Origin: WTGU01 sp965200925
GTDB lineage: Bacteria > Pseudomonadota > Alphaproteobacteria > UBA828
DNA length: 64,000 nt
Assembly (NCBI GenBank): GCA_965200925.1
Contig: OZ241738.1
Location: 2,294,001 to 2,358,000, forward strand
Reading direction: 5' to 3'
Both the position numbers and the translations under genes were made by a program. The notes under the pieces are model-generated. The model saw only the letters and a list, made by a program, of their open reading frames with translations. It did not search any database and was not told the DNA's origin. Positions 46,726 through 55,621 of the stretch are shown here, in pieces (the first letter of the stretch is position 1; each line of letters opens with the position of its first letter).

Positions 46726-47349
46726 TTACGCCCGGTCGGGAGAGCCGTGCGCCGGTGGAACGAGCCCGCCGATGGCGGCGATGCCGACGGCGCCGCTGCC
46801 CCGGAGGAGGCGCGCGCGGGCGGGAGCGATTCCGCCGAGGGCGTAAACCGGGAGCGCGCTCGCCCGCGCGAGCGCGGCGAAGCGGTGGGGGCCGAGGGGG
46901 CGGGCAGCCGGATGGCTGGCCGTCGCGAAGACCGGCGACAACAGCGCCGCGTCGGCGCCGGCGCCGGCGGCCCTCTCCAAGGCGGCGGGCGAATGGGCGG
47001 CGATCGTCACCAGCCACTCCGCCCGCCAGCGGACGGTGCGCGCAAGCGCCGCCGCGCGCGCGGGCAAGTGGACGCCGGCGGCGCCGACCCGGCGCGCGAG
47101 CGCCGCATCTCCGCCGATCAGCAGCCGCAGCCCGCGCCGGCGCGCCAGGGCCGCGAGGCGCCGGGCGAGGGTCTCGCGACCCGGCGCGCCGTAATGGCGC
47201 AGGATGACGGCGCTTCCGGCCGGCAGGACGCGGGCGGCGGGAAGCGGATCGGCAAGGCGCGCGGAATCGGTCATCAGGACCAGCGCCGGGAGGGCGCTCC
47301 CCGCTGCGCGTTTGAGACCCGCGGCCGCCTCTGCTAACGTTTCCGCCAT
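46726..47349 (-). CDS. Thiamine-phosphate-synthase-family (ThiE/TenI-like) protein
   Basis: A 207-residue TIM-barrel protein of the ThiE/TenI superfamily. Recognisable strands are LRLLIGGDAALARRVGAAGV with HLP in place of the usual HLG, ALLSPVFATASHPAARPLG, and VYALGGIAPARARLL. Some synthase phosphate- and pyrimidine-binding residues differ, so a TenI-like or salvage role is possible. It diverges from yggS with 29 bp between start codons. No riboswitch is visible. Confidence 0.75.
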   Translation of the reverse strand: MAETLAEAAAGLKRAAGSALPALVLMTDSARLADPLPAARVLPAGSAVILRHYGAPGRETLARRLAALARRRGLRLLIGGDAALARRVGAAGVHLPARAAALARTVRWRAEWLVTIAAHSPAALERAAGAGADAALLSPVFATASHPAARPLGPHRFAALARASALPVYALGGIAPARARLLRGSGAVGIAAIGGLVPPAHGSPDRA

Positions 47350-47378
47350 TCGCCCATCCCCGGTGTCCGCTCCGCACT

Positions 47379-48137
47379 ATGCCATCGCCTTCGTCCGGTT
47401 TGCGACTGGCCCCGGGGGCCTCCCGGAGGGAATCGCGCGCGGAGGACGGGCGCCCGCCTGCCGTCGATGTCGCGGCCAGTCTGGCCGCCGCCAGGGAAGC
47501 CGTCGCGGCGGCGGCACGGGCGGCCGGTCGCGCGCCCGGCGGGATTACGCTGATCGCGGTCTCCAAGGGCCATCCCGCAAGCCGGATCACGCCGGCGCTC
47601 GCCGCCGGGCACACGGCCTTCGGCGAGAACAGAGTGGGAGAGGCGGCGGACAAGTGGCGCGCTCTCCGGGCCGCATGGCCGGGCATCGCGCTCCATCTGA
47701 TCGGCGCGCTCCAGACCAACAAGGTGCGCGACGCCGTGGCGGTCGCGGACGCGATTCACGCGCTCGACCGGCCCCGGCTGGCGACCGCCGTGGCCCGCGA
47801 GATGGAGCGCCAGGGGCGGCGCCCGGCGTGCTTCATCCAGGTCAACACCGGCGCCGAGCCGCAGAAGGCGGGCGTGTTGCCGGAAGGCCTCGAGGCGCTG
47901 GTCGCGCTCTGCCGGAACGAACTGGCGCTGCCCCTGGCCGGCCTCATGTGCATTCCGCCGATCGACGAGGAACCGTCCCTGCATTTCGCGCTGCTGCGCA
48001 AGCTGGCCTCCCGCCACGGCCTCGACCGTCTCAGCATGGGCATGTCCGCCGATTACGAGACGGCGGTCGCCTTCGGCGCCACGCATGTGCGAATCGGCAC
48101 GGCGGTTTTCGGGGAGCGGCCGCGGCGGCAGCCTTGA
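47379..48137 (+). CDS. YggS/PLPBP-family pyridoxal-phosphate homeostasis protein
   Basis: A 252-residue TIM-barrel protein binding pyridoxal phosphate through K63 in ITLIAVSKGHPAS. Other family segments are AFGENRVGEAADKW, LHLIGALQTNK, FIQVNTGAEPQKAG, LMCIPP and SMGMSADYETAVAFGATHVR. These proteins balance vitamin B6 pools and have no known catalysis. The N-terminus is about 25 residues longer than usual. No alternative downstream start is visible, so the very short divergent gap with the ThiE-like gene seems real. Confidence 0.92.
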   Translation: MPSPSSGLRLAPGASRRESRAEDGRPPAVDVAASLAAAREAVAAAARAAGRAPGGITLIAVSKGHPASRITPALAAGHTAFGENRVGEAADKWRALRAAWPGIALHLIGALQTNKVRDAVAVADAIHALDRPRLATAVAREMERQGRRPACFIQVNTGAEPQKAGVLPEGLEALVALCRNELALPLAGLMCIPPIDEEPSLHFALLRKLASRHGLDRLSMGMSADYETAVAFGATHVRIGTAVFGERPRRQP

Positions 48138-48219
48138 AACGAGGCGCACGGTTTCGCGACACCGGGGTATCGGAAATGCGCGCCAAACCTGGGATGTCCA
48201 CGACCCGAAGCGCCGGCGC

Positions 48220-48636
48220 ATGACCCGCGGCGCGGAAATCGCGGAGGCGGTGCTCGCCGCCAACGCGGCGTTCTACCGCGCGTTCGCCGCGCGGGATGTC
48301 GCCGCCATGGACGCGCTGTGGGCGCGGGAAGCGCCGGTGGCGTGCATCCATCCGGGCTGGGAGCCGCTGTTCGGGCGCGCGGCCGTCATGGCGAGCTGGG
48401 CCGCCATTCTGGGCGGTTCGGGCGCGCCGCGCATCCGCTGCGAGACACCCCGCGCCTTCCCGCTCGGCACCGGCGCCTTCGTGGTCTGCCGCGAGGTTCT
48501 GGAGGAGCGGGGCGCGCTCGCCGCCACCAACGCCTTCGTGCGCGAGGCCGGCGGTTGGCGCATGATCCACCATCAGGCCGGCCCCGCCGCGGCCCCGCTC
48601 TCCGGCGCGGAACGGGCACCGGAAACGTTGCACTGA
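48220..48636 (+). CDS. NTF2/SnoaL-like (DUF4440-type) protein
   Basis: A 138-residue cone-shaped alpha+beta protein. It begins with an amphipathic helix (AEAVLAANAAFYRAFAARDV) and the conserved MDALWAREAPVACIHPGW, ending with GGWRMIHHQAGPA. These match the SnoaL-like group in which the histidine-rich end faces the pocket. Members act as isomerases, hydrolases or ligand carriers, so function cannot be assigned. It is 82 bp after yggS and 96 bp before the RidA-like gene. Confidence 0.82.
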   Translation: MTRGAEIAEAVLAANAAFYRAFAARDVAAMDALWAREAPVACIHPGWEPLFGRAAVMASWAAILGGSGAPRIRCETPRAFPLGTGAFVVCREVLEERGALAATNAFVREAGGWRMIHHQAGPAAAPLSGAERAPETLH

Positions 48637-48732
48637 CGCCCCGTTGGGGCCGGCGGCGCCCCCCGCGATTCGCGCCCCCATGGCAGGATGCCGGGCGCTG
48701 CCCCGACGGGGCCTCGCACAGGGAGACCGCCG

Positions 48733-49119
48733 ATGATCACGCTTCACAATCCGGGCTCGGTCGCGCCGCCCGCCTCGTTCTACAGCCACGCGGCGGAAGT
48801 CGGGCCGGGCGCGCGCTGGCTCCATATCTCCGGCCAGGTCGGCACCGCCCCCGACGGCACCCTCGCGGAGGGCGTCGAGGCACAGAACGAGCAGGTCTGG
48901 CGCAACATCGCCGCCCTCCTCGGCACCGCCGGCATGACGATGAAGAATCTGGTCGTCGTGCGGGCGCTGCTGGTGGACCGCGCCCACCTCGCAGCCTACC
49001 GCGCCATCAGGGACCGCCACCTGGAAGGCCACCGGGCAGCGTCGACCCTCATGATCGTCGTCGGCCTCGCCGACCCGCGCTGGTTGATCGAGATCGAGGC
49101 CCTCGCCGCCGCGCCTTGA
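48733..49119 (+). CDS. RidA/YjgF-family protein
   Basis: A 128-residue trimer-forming protein. RidA enzymes deaminate reactive enamine/imine intermediates. Family features are LHISGQVGTAPDGTLAEGVE, NIAALLGTAGMTMKNLV and the segment HRAASTLMIVVGLADPRWLI with the arginine that binds the substrate carboxylate. GGGAGACCG precedes the ATG. A run of seven T follows at 49134-49140, where transcription may end, though the preceding stem is weak. Confidence 0.88.
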   Translation: MITLHNPGSVAPPASFYSHAAEVGPGARWLHISGQVGTAPDGTLAEGVEAQNEQVWRNIAALLGTAGMTMKNLVVVRALLVDRAHLAAYRAIRDRHLEGHRAASTLMIVVGLADPRWLIEIEALAAAP

Positions 49120-49351
49120 TTGCTCCGTTGCGGTTTTTTTCCTTGACGATCGCTCCCACCTCGCCGAAGATCGTTCCTGCAAACACTACGGAAAGCCCGC
49201 ATCCGTCGGGCCGCCCGCTGAATAGAACAGCCCTTCGATCAGGCTTGGGGTAGCTCCCCGGCCCGGCGAACAGGTGGGGACTCACGTCTTTCCGTGGTGT
49301 TTGCAACGGCCCGGCATCCGCCGGTGCCGTGGCGACCACACGGAGGACTCG

Positions 49352-50482
49352 ATGTACGGTACCGGACGAACCCTTGCGGCCCTCGTGGCCGCACTCGGAC
49401 TCACCCTCTCGCTCGCCGCCTGCAATGGCGGCAGCGACCACCCCAGGCTCGATCTCCGCGCGCAGAAGTTGATCGGCGGGAGCGCCGCGCAGGACACCGC
49501 GTTGCGCCAGAACGCTCGCCTCGTCGACAACATCATGGCGCGCGCCGACCACATTTCGGTTTCGCAGGTGGTTGGCGAGAGCCAAGCGGAAGCGTTGCCT
49601 ACCTTCACCTTCCAATCGTCCTTCTCCCCGCTCTGTGCGAATGCCGAGTGCAAACCGCGCCACCTGTTCTCCCCTCTCCCCCTCGCCGGCAGCATCAGTG
49701 AGACCGTGTTGACGGACGGTCTCGGCGCCGTGCGGAAGAAGGAGATGGATGGGGATGAGGAGTTTGAGATATTGGAGTGGGCGGCCGGTGAAACCCTTGG
49801 CGACATCGGCAGGGATGCGTCGAACATCGGCGACCGCGCCACCCTCGTCACGAAGGACGGCGTCACACTCTTCCGCCAGACGCGCCCGGATACCGTGCTC
49901 GATCACAGCGCGTTCGCCTCGTTCGTCAAGACGGGAAAGGTCGGCGGCGCGCACATTCCGGGCAATGTGGGCGGCTTCGTCACCTACACCGCCCGCTATG
50001 GCGTCGCCGGCGGCGATTTGACCGGTTCGCGTCCGGTGCAGGCGACGTGGAAGGGCGTCATGGTTGGCCATGCGCACGCCGAAAGCGTGCGCGGCGACGA
50101 GCTCTTGGGCGCTTCCACGCTCACCTATAACACCGGCGCCAACAGCGTCGACGTCAGCTTCACCGGGATCAAGAATCTCACGAAGGAGCGCGCGCACTCG
50201 GTGGAGTCGATCACCGCGTCGGGGCTGCCGGTCAGCCAGACTGGCGGTTTCAACGCCTTGGCCAACGCCGGCTACACCGAGATCAACGGCGCGTTCTACG
50301 GCCCGGCCCATGCCGAGACCGCCGGCACCATCTACCACCGCGGCGACGGCGCCTTCACCGGTGCCTTCGGCGGCCAAGCGCCAGTAACCCGCAACCCGTC
50401 CGGGCAAGGATCGGCCCGTCCCGCCGGTTCGCGCCCGGACGCCCGGTTCAACCCGCCGGCGGCGGGGAAGCAGTCGAGGTGA
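49352..50482 (+). CDS. Transferrin-binding-protein-like (TbpB beta-barrel) surface lipoprotein
   Basis: A 376-residue lipoprotein. The signal peptide ends in LAAC with the lipidated cysteine at residue 24; the next residue is Asn, favouring the outer membrane. The C-terminal part has the TbpB-type barrel repeat: EINGAFYGPAHAETAGTIYH, then GAFTGAFGG. After that point the protein continues for about 35 low-complexity residues, whereas the copy at 51300 reads GAFGAKRPVAR. The gene sits alone, next to the retropepsin pair. Binding of a metal or host protein is not shown. Confidence 0.8.
   Translation: MYGTGRTLAALVAALGLTLSLAACNGGSDHPRLDLRAQKLIGGSAAQDTALRQNARLVDNIMARADHISVSQVVGESQAEALPTFTFQSSFSPLCANAECKPRHLFSPLPLAGSISETVLTDGLGAVRKKEMDGDEEFEILEWAAGETLGDIGRDASNIGDRATLVTKDGVTLFRQTRPDTVLDHSAFASFVKTGKVGGAHIPGNVGGFVTYTARYGVAGGDLTGSRPVQATWKGVMVGHAHAESVRGDELLGASTLTYNTGANSVDVSFTGIKNLTKERAHSVESITASGLPVSQTGGFNALANAGYTEINGAFYGPAHAETAGTIYHRGDGAFTGAFGGQAPVTRNPSGQGSARPAGSRPDARFNPPAAGKQSR
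50426..50461. repeat. 36-nt direct repeat in lipoprotein 3' end, copy 1
   Basis: Identical to 51385-51420 and part of a longer imperfect similarity starting near 50335. The two copies are read in different frames, so identity is at the DNA level. Confidence 0.75.
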
Positions 50483-50488
50483 AGGCCG

Positions 50489-50926
50489 TCAGATCGAAAA
50501 GGTAAAGCGCCTGGCGAAGTCCATCGTCAATACGCCTCGGCATAAAACATCGCGGCCGATGAGCATATTGAAGCGTGCCTGCCCTAGATCGAGCTCGCAG
50601 ACTTCAAGATTTTCGATCACCGCCGAGTGCGCGCCGAAGCCGAGCATGAGATCGACGGCATAGCTGTTGACTTGCATCGCCCCCGTCACGCCTTGGACCA
50701 ACGTCTTGCCGCTCGGCTTGAGGCCGAGACTGCTTGCAAGCCTTGGCGAGATGGAGGTTTTCGATGCGCCGGTATCGACGAGTCCCAGTGCTTGGGCGCC
50801 CGAGACCGCCAAGTCGTTTCCGACGTCTTCTGCTCTCTGGGTCGCTTGGACCGCTCCACCCGTGAGGATTCCCACCTGCAACAAAATACCGACATCGGGA
50901 TCGTAGTCGCCGCTAACGGCCGGCAT
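50489..50926 (-). CDS. Retropepsin-like aspartic protease
   Basis: A 145-residue protein with one aspartyl-protease site, LVDTGASKTSISPRLASSLG near residues 45-64 (Asp-Thr-Gly-Ala), and the family's second strand motif NMLIGRDVL. One Asp per chain implies a homodimer like retroviral protease. No signal peptide or membrane span is seen. ATG 50926 lies inside the end of the upstream small gene (14-nt overlap), so the two are coupled. Confidence 0.82.
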   Translation of the reverse strand: MPAVSGDYDPDVGILLQVGILTGGAVQATQRAEDVGNDLAVSGAQALGLVDTGASKTSISPRLASSLGLKPSGKTLVQGVTGAMQVNSYAVDLMLGFGAHSAVIENLEVCELDLGQARFNMLIGRDVLCRGVLTMDFARRFTFSI

Positions 50927-51167
50927 GTGAATACCAGCCTTGATCGGCAATGGAAGTCGTGACCTCCTGCGTTGAGAAGATACCGTCTTCGTAAAGGCGG
51001 TTGCCCGCGAGGCGCGCATCCCGAAGCGTGTCGTAGAGGTCGATACATTCGCCGTACCTCATCAGCGCCCAACGCTTGGCGTGGCGCGGCAGCAGATTCG
51101 GGAGCATCCGTCGAAATGCCTCGTAGTTGGCATCCACTTCCTTCTGAAGTTCCTCGTGCATGGCCAT
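50913..51167 (-). CDS. Small partner of retropepsin-like protease, unknown
   Basis: An 84-residue soluble protein. It has an N-terminal helix (ELQKEVDANYEAFRRMLPNL), the segment RWALMRYGECIDLYDTLRDA and the end IFSTQEVTTSIADQGWYSHA. I recognise this type as a frequent gene neighbour of stand-alone retropepsin-like proteases, but I cannot name it with certainty; a DUF5678-like fold is possible. Start ATG 51167. Its 3' end overlaps the protease gene, suggesting a two-protein unit. Confidence 0.7.
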   Translation of the reverse strand: MAMHEELQKEVDANYEAFRRMLPNLLPRHAKRWALMRYGECIDLYDTLRDARLAGNRLYEDGIFSTQEVTTSIADQGWYSHAGR

Positions 51168-51295
51168 CCTCCCCGGCTCCGCGTTCGCGATATGCGCGAG
51201 AAACGCGCACAACTCAACCCTGCTTAGGGTAACACAAGATGACATGTCGGCGAACGCTGATCGGCGCGGCGGCGGCGATACTGAAGGTGGCGCGC

Positions 51296-51420
51296 CGTGG
51301 CCGCCGGCACGATCTATCATGGCGGAGCGGGCGCCTTCACCACCGGCGCCTTTGGCGCCAAGCGGCCAGTAGCCCGCTCCGCTTGGTTCGCGCCCGGACG
51401 CCCGGTTCAACCCGCCGGCG
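51296..51420 (+). pseudogene. Orphan fragment of TbpB-like lipoprotein 3' end
   Basis: The stretch encodes AAGTIYHGGAGAFTTGAFGA then KRPVAR, aligning with the last barrel strands of the lipoprotein at 49352-50482. No start codon or signal sequence belongs to it. It is followed by the 36-nt sequence shared with the full gene. It overlaps the 3' end of the ABC ATPase gene on the other strand by 14 nt. Confidence 0.65.
51385..51420. repeat. 36-nt direct repeat, copy 2
   Basis: Identical to 50426-50461. The two copies flank the retropepsin/partner genes, 959 bp apart start to start. Confidence 0.75.
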
Positions 51421-52549
51421 ACTCGGCCGGCGGGTCCGCCGGATCGGCGGCGGCGGTGACGGCGCATTCGGATTCGCGCCACCAGAGCGCCGTCGACCCG
51501 GCGAGGTCGACGCCGCGGTCCCAGATCCGCGCCTTGATCGGGCCGATGTCGGTCTCCAGCGTCTGGTCGAGATACTTGCCCTTGTAGATCGTCGTCCCCG
51601 TCCTGCACGGCAGGCGGTTCACGCCGGGCGCGTCCGCGGCCGCACCGGCCGGGGCCAGCCGGATGCGCTCCGCGCGCACGGCGACGCAAGCCCGCGCGCC
51701 CTTCTCCGCCCGCCCCCGGCCGCTCCACGCGCCGCTGACGCGATGCGCGCCGATGCGCACCGTGGCCGTGCCGTCGGCCATGCTCTCGATCGCGCCTTCG
51801 AGCAGGTTCTCGACTCCCATGAAATCCGCGGTGAAGCGGGTCGCCGGGCGGTCGAAGAGGTCGGTGGGAGGGCCTTCCTGTACGATCCGGCCGCGCCGCA
51901 TCAGGATAATCCGGTCGCTCATGGTGAGCGCCTCTTCCTGGCTGTGGGTGACGTAGATGAAGGTGAGGCCGAGCTTCTCGTGGAGGTCCAGGAGCTCGAC
52001 CTGCATGTCGACGCGCAGCTTCTCGTCGAGCGCGCCCAGCGGCTCGTCCAGGAGAAGGATCGCCGGCTCCGTCACCAGCGCCCGTGCCAGCGCCACCCGC
52101 TGGCGCTCGCCGCCCGAGAGCTGATGCACCCGCCGGCCGTATTTGTCCAGGAGACGGACGAGGCCCAGCGCGTCTTCCGCCCGCCGGCGGCGCTCGTCCT
52201 TGCCCACGCCGCGCACGCGCAGGCCGTATTCGACGTTCTGCCCCACCGCCATGTGCGGGAAGAGCGCGTAATGCTGGAAGACGGTCGTGCAGTTCCGCCG
52301 CGACGCCGGGATCGCTGATACGTCCTCGCCGTCGATGGCGATCCGCGCGATCCGGGTCGGCCGTTCGAGCCCGGCGACGATGCGGAGCAGGGTCGTCTTG
52401 CCCGAGCCGCTCTCGCCCAGCAGGGTCAGAAACTCGCCGCGCCGCGCCGCGATCGACACGTCGTCCAGGGCGACGACGTCGCCGAAGCGGTGGGTCGCGT
52501 GCTCGACCAGCAGGATCTGCCCGGTCGCGGCCGGTTCGTCATTTGCCAT
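51407..52549 (-). CDS. Polyamine-type ABC transporter ATP-binding protein (PotA-like)
   Basis: ATPase of 380 residues. It has Walker A LLGESGSGKTT at 43-53, Q-loop VFQHYALFPHM, signature LSGGERQR at 144-151 and Walker B LLLDEP at 165-170. A C-terminal TOBE regulatory domain occupies about 270-365. The class is the iron/spermidine/putrescine group. The last 15 residues are Ala/Pro-rich and end inside the lipoprotein-tail repeat, so the terminus may have been replaced. It starts 11 nt before the end of the PotC-like permease gene. Confidence 0.92.
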   Translation of the reverse strand: MANDEPAATGQILLVEHATHRFGDVVALDDVSIAARRGEFLTLLGESGSGKTTLLRIVAGLERPTRIARIAIDGEDVSAIPASRRNCTTVFQHYALFPHMAVGQNVEYGLRVRGVGKDERRRRAEDALGLVRLLDKYGRRVHQLSGGERQRVALARALVTEPAILLLDEPLGALDEKLRVDMQVELLDLHEKLGLTFIYVTHSQEEALTMSDRIILMRRGRIVQEGPPTDLFDRPATRFTADFMGVENLLEGAIESMADGTATVRIGAHRVSGAWSGRGRAEKGARACVAVRAERIRLAPAGAAADAPGVNRLPCRTGTTIYKGKYLDQTLETDIGPIKARIWDRGVDLAGSTALWWRESECAVTAAADPADPPAESPAG

Positions 52550-53432
52550 GGCGGCCTCCTCCGAAGGCGAGCTTGATCGCGAGGAAGGTCAAGCCGACGC
52601 TCGCGATCGTCACAAGCGTGCTCATCGCGTAGATCAACGGCACGGTCGTGTTGTGCGCGCCCGATTGTATCCAGAGATAGAGCGGCAACGTGTCCTGGCC
52701 CGAGCGCATGAAGATGCTGAAGGGCAGCTCGTTGAAGGAAAGCAGGAAGCCGAAGAACCCGGCGGCGAAGATGCCGGGTTTCAGGATCGGCACCTCGATC
52801 TGCCAGAAGCGCTGCCAGCGCGTGGCCCCCAGGTCCGCCGCCGCCTCCATGAGCCGGTCGTCGAACCGCGAGGCGACGACCAGCATGGCGAGCAGCGCGA
52901 AGGGGAAGGCCCAGACGAAATGCGCCAGCGCCAGGGACCAGACCCCCATCTTCACCTGGACCACGAGGCGATACCACATGAAGAGCCCGACTCCGGCGAC
53001 GATGCCCGGCACCATCAGCGGCATCAGGAAGCCGAGGAGCAGAGGCCCGCGCCGCTTCACCCGCGGCAGCACCGGCCCCACGATCAGGACCCCGATCACG
53101 CAGGCCGCCGCGGTGGCGAAGGCAAGCATGATGGAGAGAATCAGCGGCTCGCCGACGCGGAAATTGCTGCCATAGGCTTCGCCGGCGCGCTGGGCGATGT
53201 CGGCGTAGATCACGTCCTCGTACCAGGTGAGCGTCCAGTCGCCGGGAATGCCTGTCAGCGGCTCGCCGCTGATCGAGAGGATCATCAGCCAGACGATCGG
53301 CAGGTAGAGGATGAAGAGCACGCCGTAGCCGAAGAACAGGCTGGCGCCCCGCGGCAGGGCGTCGACGAGCCGGTGGCGGAGCGGCAGCCGCACCGGCGCG
53401 TTGCCCATGCGCCGTCCCCCCGGCGCCGTCAT
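52539..53432 (-). CDS. Polyamine-type ABC transporter permease (PotC-like)
   Basis: Inner-membrane permease of 297 residues with six spans. The EAA loop reads EAAADLGATRWQRFWQIEVP, typical of PotC/YdcV-like subunits. I chose ATG 53432 because it overlaps the stop of the PotB-like gene as ATGA; a second ATG 12 codons downstream is possible. The 3' end overlaps the ATPase gene by 11 nt. All four importer genes are present in the order binding protein, PotB, PotC, PotA. Confidence 0.92.
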   Translation of the reverse strand: MTAPGGRRMGNAPVRLPLRHRLVDALPRGASLFFGYGVLFILYLPIVWLMILSISGEPLTGIPGDWTLTWYEDVIYADIAQRAGEAYGSNFRVGEPLILSIMLAFATAAACVIGVLIVGPVLPRVKRRGPLLLGFLMPLMVPGIVAGVGLFMWYRLVVQVKMGVWSLALAHFVWAFPFALLAMLVVASRFDDRLMEAAADLGATRWQRFWQIEVPILKPGIFAAGFFGFLLSFNELPFSIFMRSGQDTLPLYLWIQSGAHNTTVPLIYAMSTLVTIASVGLTFLAIKLAFGGGRHGK

Positions 53433-54346
53433 CGGCGCAGGCTCGCGAACACTTCGTTGAGCCCGCCCACCGGGCGGAGCGCGGCCCAGAGCAGGACCTG
53501 GAACGCCAGCATGATGCCGAGCACCACCGCGGCCAGCGCAGCCGCCACCAGGAAGTTGGAGACCCCGATCAGGCTCTGCACCTGGGCGCTCAGCATCAGC
53601 ACGTTGTTGCCGCCCATGTGCTGGGCCACCACCGTGTCGCCCAGCATCGGGATGAAGGTGAAGACGATGCCGGCGACGACGCCGGGCAGGGCGAGCGGGG
53701 CGATGACGTGCACGAGGGTGCGCAGGCGGCTCGCGCCGAGATCGTTGCTGGCCTCGAGGAAATCGTCGTCGATCAGGCTGACGGAAAGGAAGATCGGCCA
53801 CACCATGGTCGGGAAGAAGGCGCCGAGGAAGCCGAAATGCACGGCGAACTCGGAGAAGATCAGCCAGGCGACGGGTTCGTCCACCGCGCCCGTCGCCAGC
53901 AGCGCCTGGTTGACCACCCCGTTGATGCCGAAGACCGAGCGCCAGACGATGACCCGCGCCGCCGGACTCAGGAAGAACGGCACGGTCAGCGCGGTAAAGG
54001 TGAGCAGCCGGACCATGCCGTTCTTGCAGCCTTTGGCCAGCCACAGCGCGAAGGGGAAGGCGATCAGGAGCTCGATGAAGGTGATGGTCGCGGCGATGCG
54101 AACGGAGCGGGCGAGCAGCTCGCCGCCGCCGTAGGAGAAGAACCTCTCGTATTGCAGGAAGGTCGGGTCGAGGTTGATGCGGATGCCGCGGCCTTGCAGG
54201 AACGAGACCAGGATGACGGCGAGCAGCGGGATGACGATGCCGCCGAACCAGACCACGCCGAACCCGGAAAGTGACCAGACGCCCGCCGGCAGGCGCGGCA
54301 ACAGGCGGCGCGGGAAATCCTCCAGGGCGGCGGGCGCGGCGATCAT
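53429..54346 (-). CDS. Polyamine-type ABC transporter permease (PotB-like)
   Basis: Inner-membrane permease of 305 residues with six predicted spans and the EAA loop EASNDLGASRLRTLVHVIAP. The first helix is preceded by a basic region (LEDFPRRLLPRLP), and a periplasmic loop of about 50 residues follows. It is coupled by a 4-nt overlap to the PotC-like gene and lies 66 bp after the binding-protein gene on the same strand. Confidence 0.92.
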   Translation of the reverse strand: MIAAPAALEDFPRRLLPRLPAGVWSLSGFGVVWFGGIVIPLLAVILVSFLQGRGIRINLDPTFLQYERFFSYGGGELLARSVRIAATITFIELLIAFPFALWLAKGCKNGMVRLLTFTALTVPFFLSPAARVIVWRSVFGINGVVNQALLATGAVDEPVAWLIFSEFAVHFGFLGAFFPTMVWPIFLSVSLIDDDFLEASNDLGASRLRTLVHVIAPLALPGVVAGIVFTFIPMLGDTVVAQHMGGNNVLMLSAQVQSLIGVSNFLVAAALAAVVLGIMLAFQVLLWAALRPVGGLNEVFASLRR

Positions 54347-54412
54347 CGCGGGCGGAATCGCGGGCCCGCCCCGCGCGACTCCCGGCGGCGCGGGGCGGGG
54401 CGGCAGGCGGAA

Positions 54413-55621
54413 CTAGGCGTTCAGGACCCGGTCCATCTGCGCCTGCATTTCCTGCAGGTGCTCGGGCACCGCGCTGAACCAGAAGTCCTCCTTGGCGAAT
54501 TTGAGCTTCATCTTCGCCTGGGCCGCCTCCATCTCGGTCGAGATGTCGTCCATGCCCTTGGCGCTGGCGTAGTCCACGGCGAGGTCGGGGCGGCCGTTGA
54601 GATAGCCCCGGAGCGGCGTGATCGTCGCCGCGTAGCCGCCGCTCAGGAACCAGTCGAGCGCCGTGTACACCTCTTCCAGATTGCCGCGGTCCTCGACCTG
54701 GGCCGGGATATAGGCAGCGTGAAGCCACTTGGTGTAGAACTCCCTGGCGTTGGCGTAGACCCAGTCGCCGCCGGCCTTGTTGGCCTCGCGCACCGCCGGC
54801 TCCCAGCAACGGATGGCGTCGACCTCGCCGTTCTTCATGTCGGCGACCTGGTCGTCGAAGATCTTCCAGAAGTTGCGGAACTGCCCCGCCTGCTTGCGCT
54901 CGATCAGGAAATCCGCCGTCGCCTTCGCTTCCTCGGGCGAGGGGTTGAGGATGTCCTTGACCTCGAGCTTGCCGATGTTCTTGAGATAGGCGAGCGCCTC
55001 CCAGAGATAGATGTAGTTGTCGCCGGTGGACGAGCGGCCCATGGTCTTCTCGCTGTCGAAGACGAGGGACCACGACGCCTCCTCCGGCGGGCGCGGCTCG
55101 TTCAGCTTGGCCGGGAGATAGCCGAAGCTGTCCGCGTTCATGGCGAGCGGCATCCCCCAGACCTTGCCGCCGTCGGGGCTCAGGTCGCGCACCAGATAGG
55201 GGATGGCCTTGATGCTGTCCGGCATCCCGGCCCAGTTGCCGACCGGGCCGGTCTCGGCCTGGATGATGTAGCCGCCGTCGATCAGGCTCTGCTCGACGCC
55301 GGAGAGCGTCGAGATCAGGTCGAACCGGTCGCCGGCGTCGTTCACCTCGACCTCGGTCAGGAAGATGCCGGGATCGTCCTTGATCACGGTGTCTTCCATC
55401 TTGAGCCCGGTGTCCTGCTCGAAGCGGGTCCAGTCGCCCGGGATCATGGTCGGCGCCGTGAAGAGCATGCGGATCACACCCTTCTCCTGCGCCCGCGCTT
55501 GGCGGGTCAGACCCTTGAGTACCGCCGGTGCACCGACGATCGCCGCCGCCCCCGCCGCACCCTTGATGACGTCGCGCCGCGACAGCGGAAAGTAGAGATG
55601 CTTGCTCGTGCCGTTCTTCAT
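54413..55621 (-). CDS. Polyamine-type extracellular solute-binding protein (PotD-like), Tat-exported
   Basis: Periplasmic binding protein of 402 residues. A twin-arginine leader (LSRRDVIKGAAGAAAIVGAP) ends near QARAQE. The mature chain shows family features such as KMEDTVIKDDPGIFLTEVEV and the C-terminal ASAKGMDDISTEM. It is first in the importer operon and diverges from the third HyuB gene with 164 bp between. Spermidine, putrescine or another cationic amine or amino-acid derivative is plausible but not shown. Confidence 0.88.
   Translation of the reverse strand: MKNGTSKHLYFPLSRRDVIKGAAGAAAIVGAPAVLKGLTRQARAQEKGVIRMLFTAPTMIPGDWTRFEQDTGLKMEDTVIKDDPGIFLTEVEVNDAGDRFDLISTLSGVEQSLIDGGYIIQAETGPVGNWAGMPDSIKAIPYLVRDLSPDGGKVWGMPLAMNADSFGYLPAKLNEPRPPEEASWSLVFDSEKTMGRSSTGDNYIYLWEALAYLKNIGKLEVKDILNPSPEEAKATADFLIERKQAGQFRNFWKIFDDQVADMKNGEVDAIRCWEPAVREANKAGGDWVYANAREFYTKWLHAAYIPAQVEDRGNLEEVYTALDWFLSGGYAATITPLRGYLNGRPDLAVDYASAKGMDDISTEMEAAQAKMKLKFAKEDFWFSAVPEHLQEMQAQMDRVLNA

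Noticed and set aside
47073..47349. TPP riboswitch controlling the ThiE-like gene
   Set aside because: Only 29 bp separate it from yggS and no riboswitch core is seen.
49120..49351. Promoter from TTGACG at 49143 and terminator from the T-run at 49134-49140
   Set aside because: The -10 region is poor and the stem before the T-run is only about 3-4 bp; evidence too weak to list.
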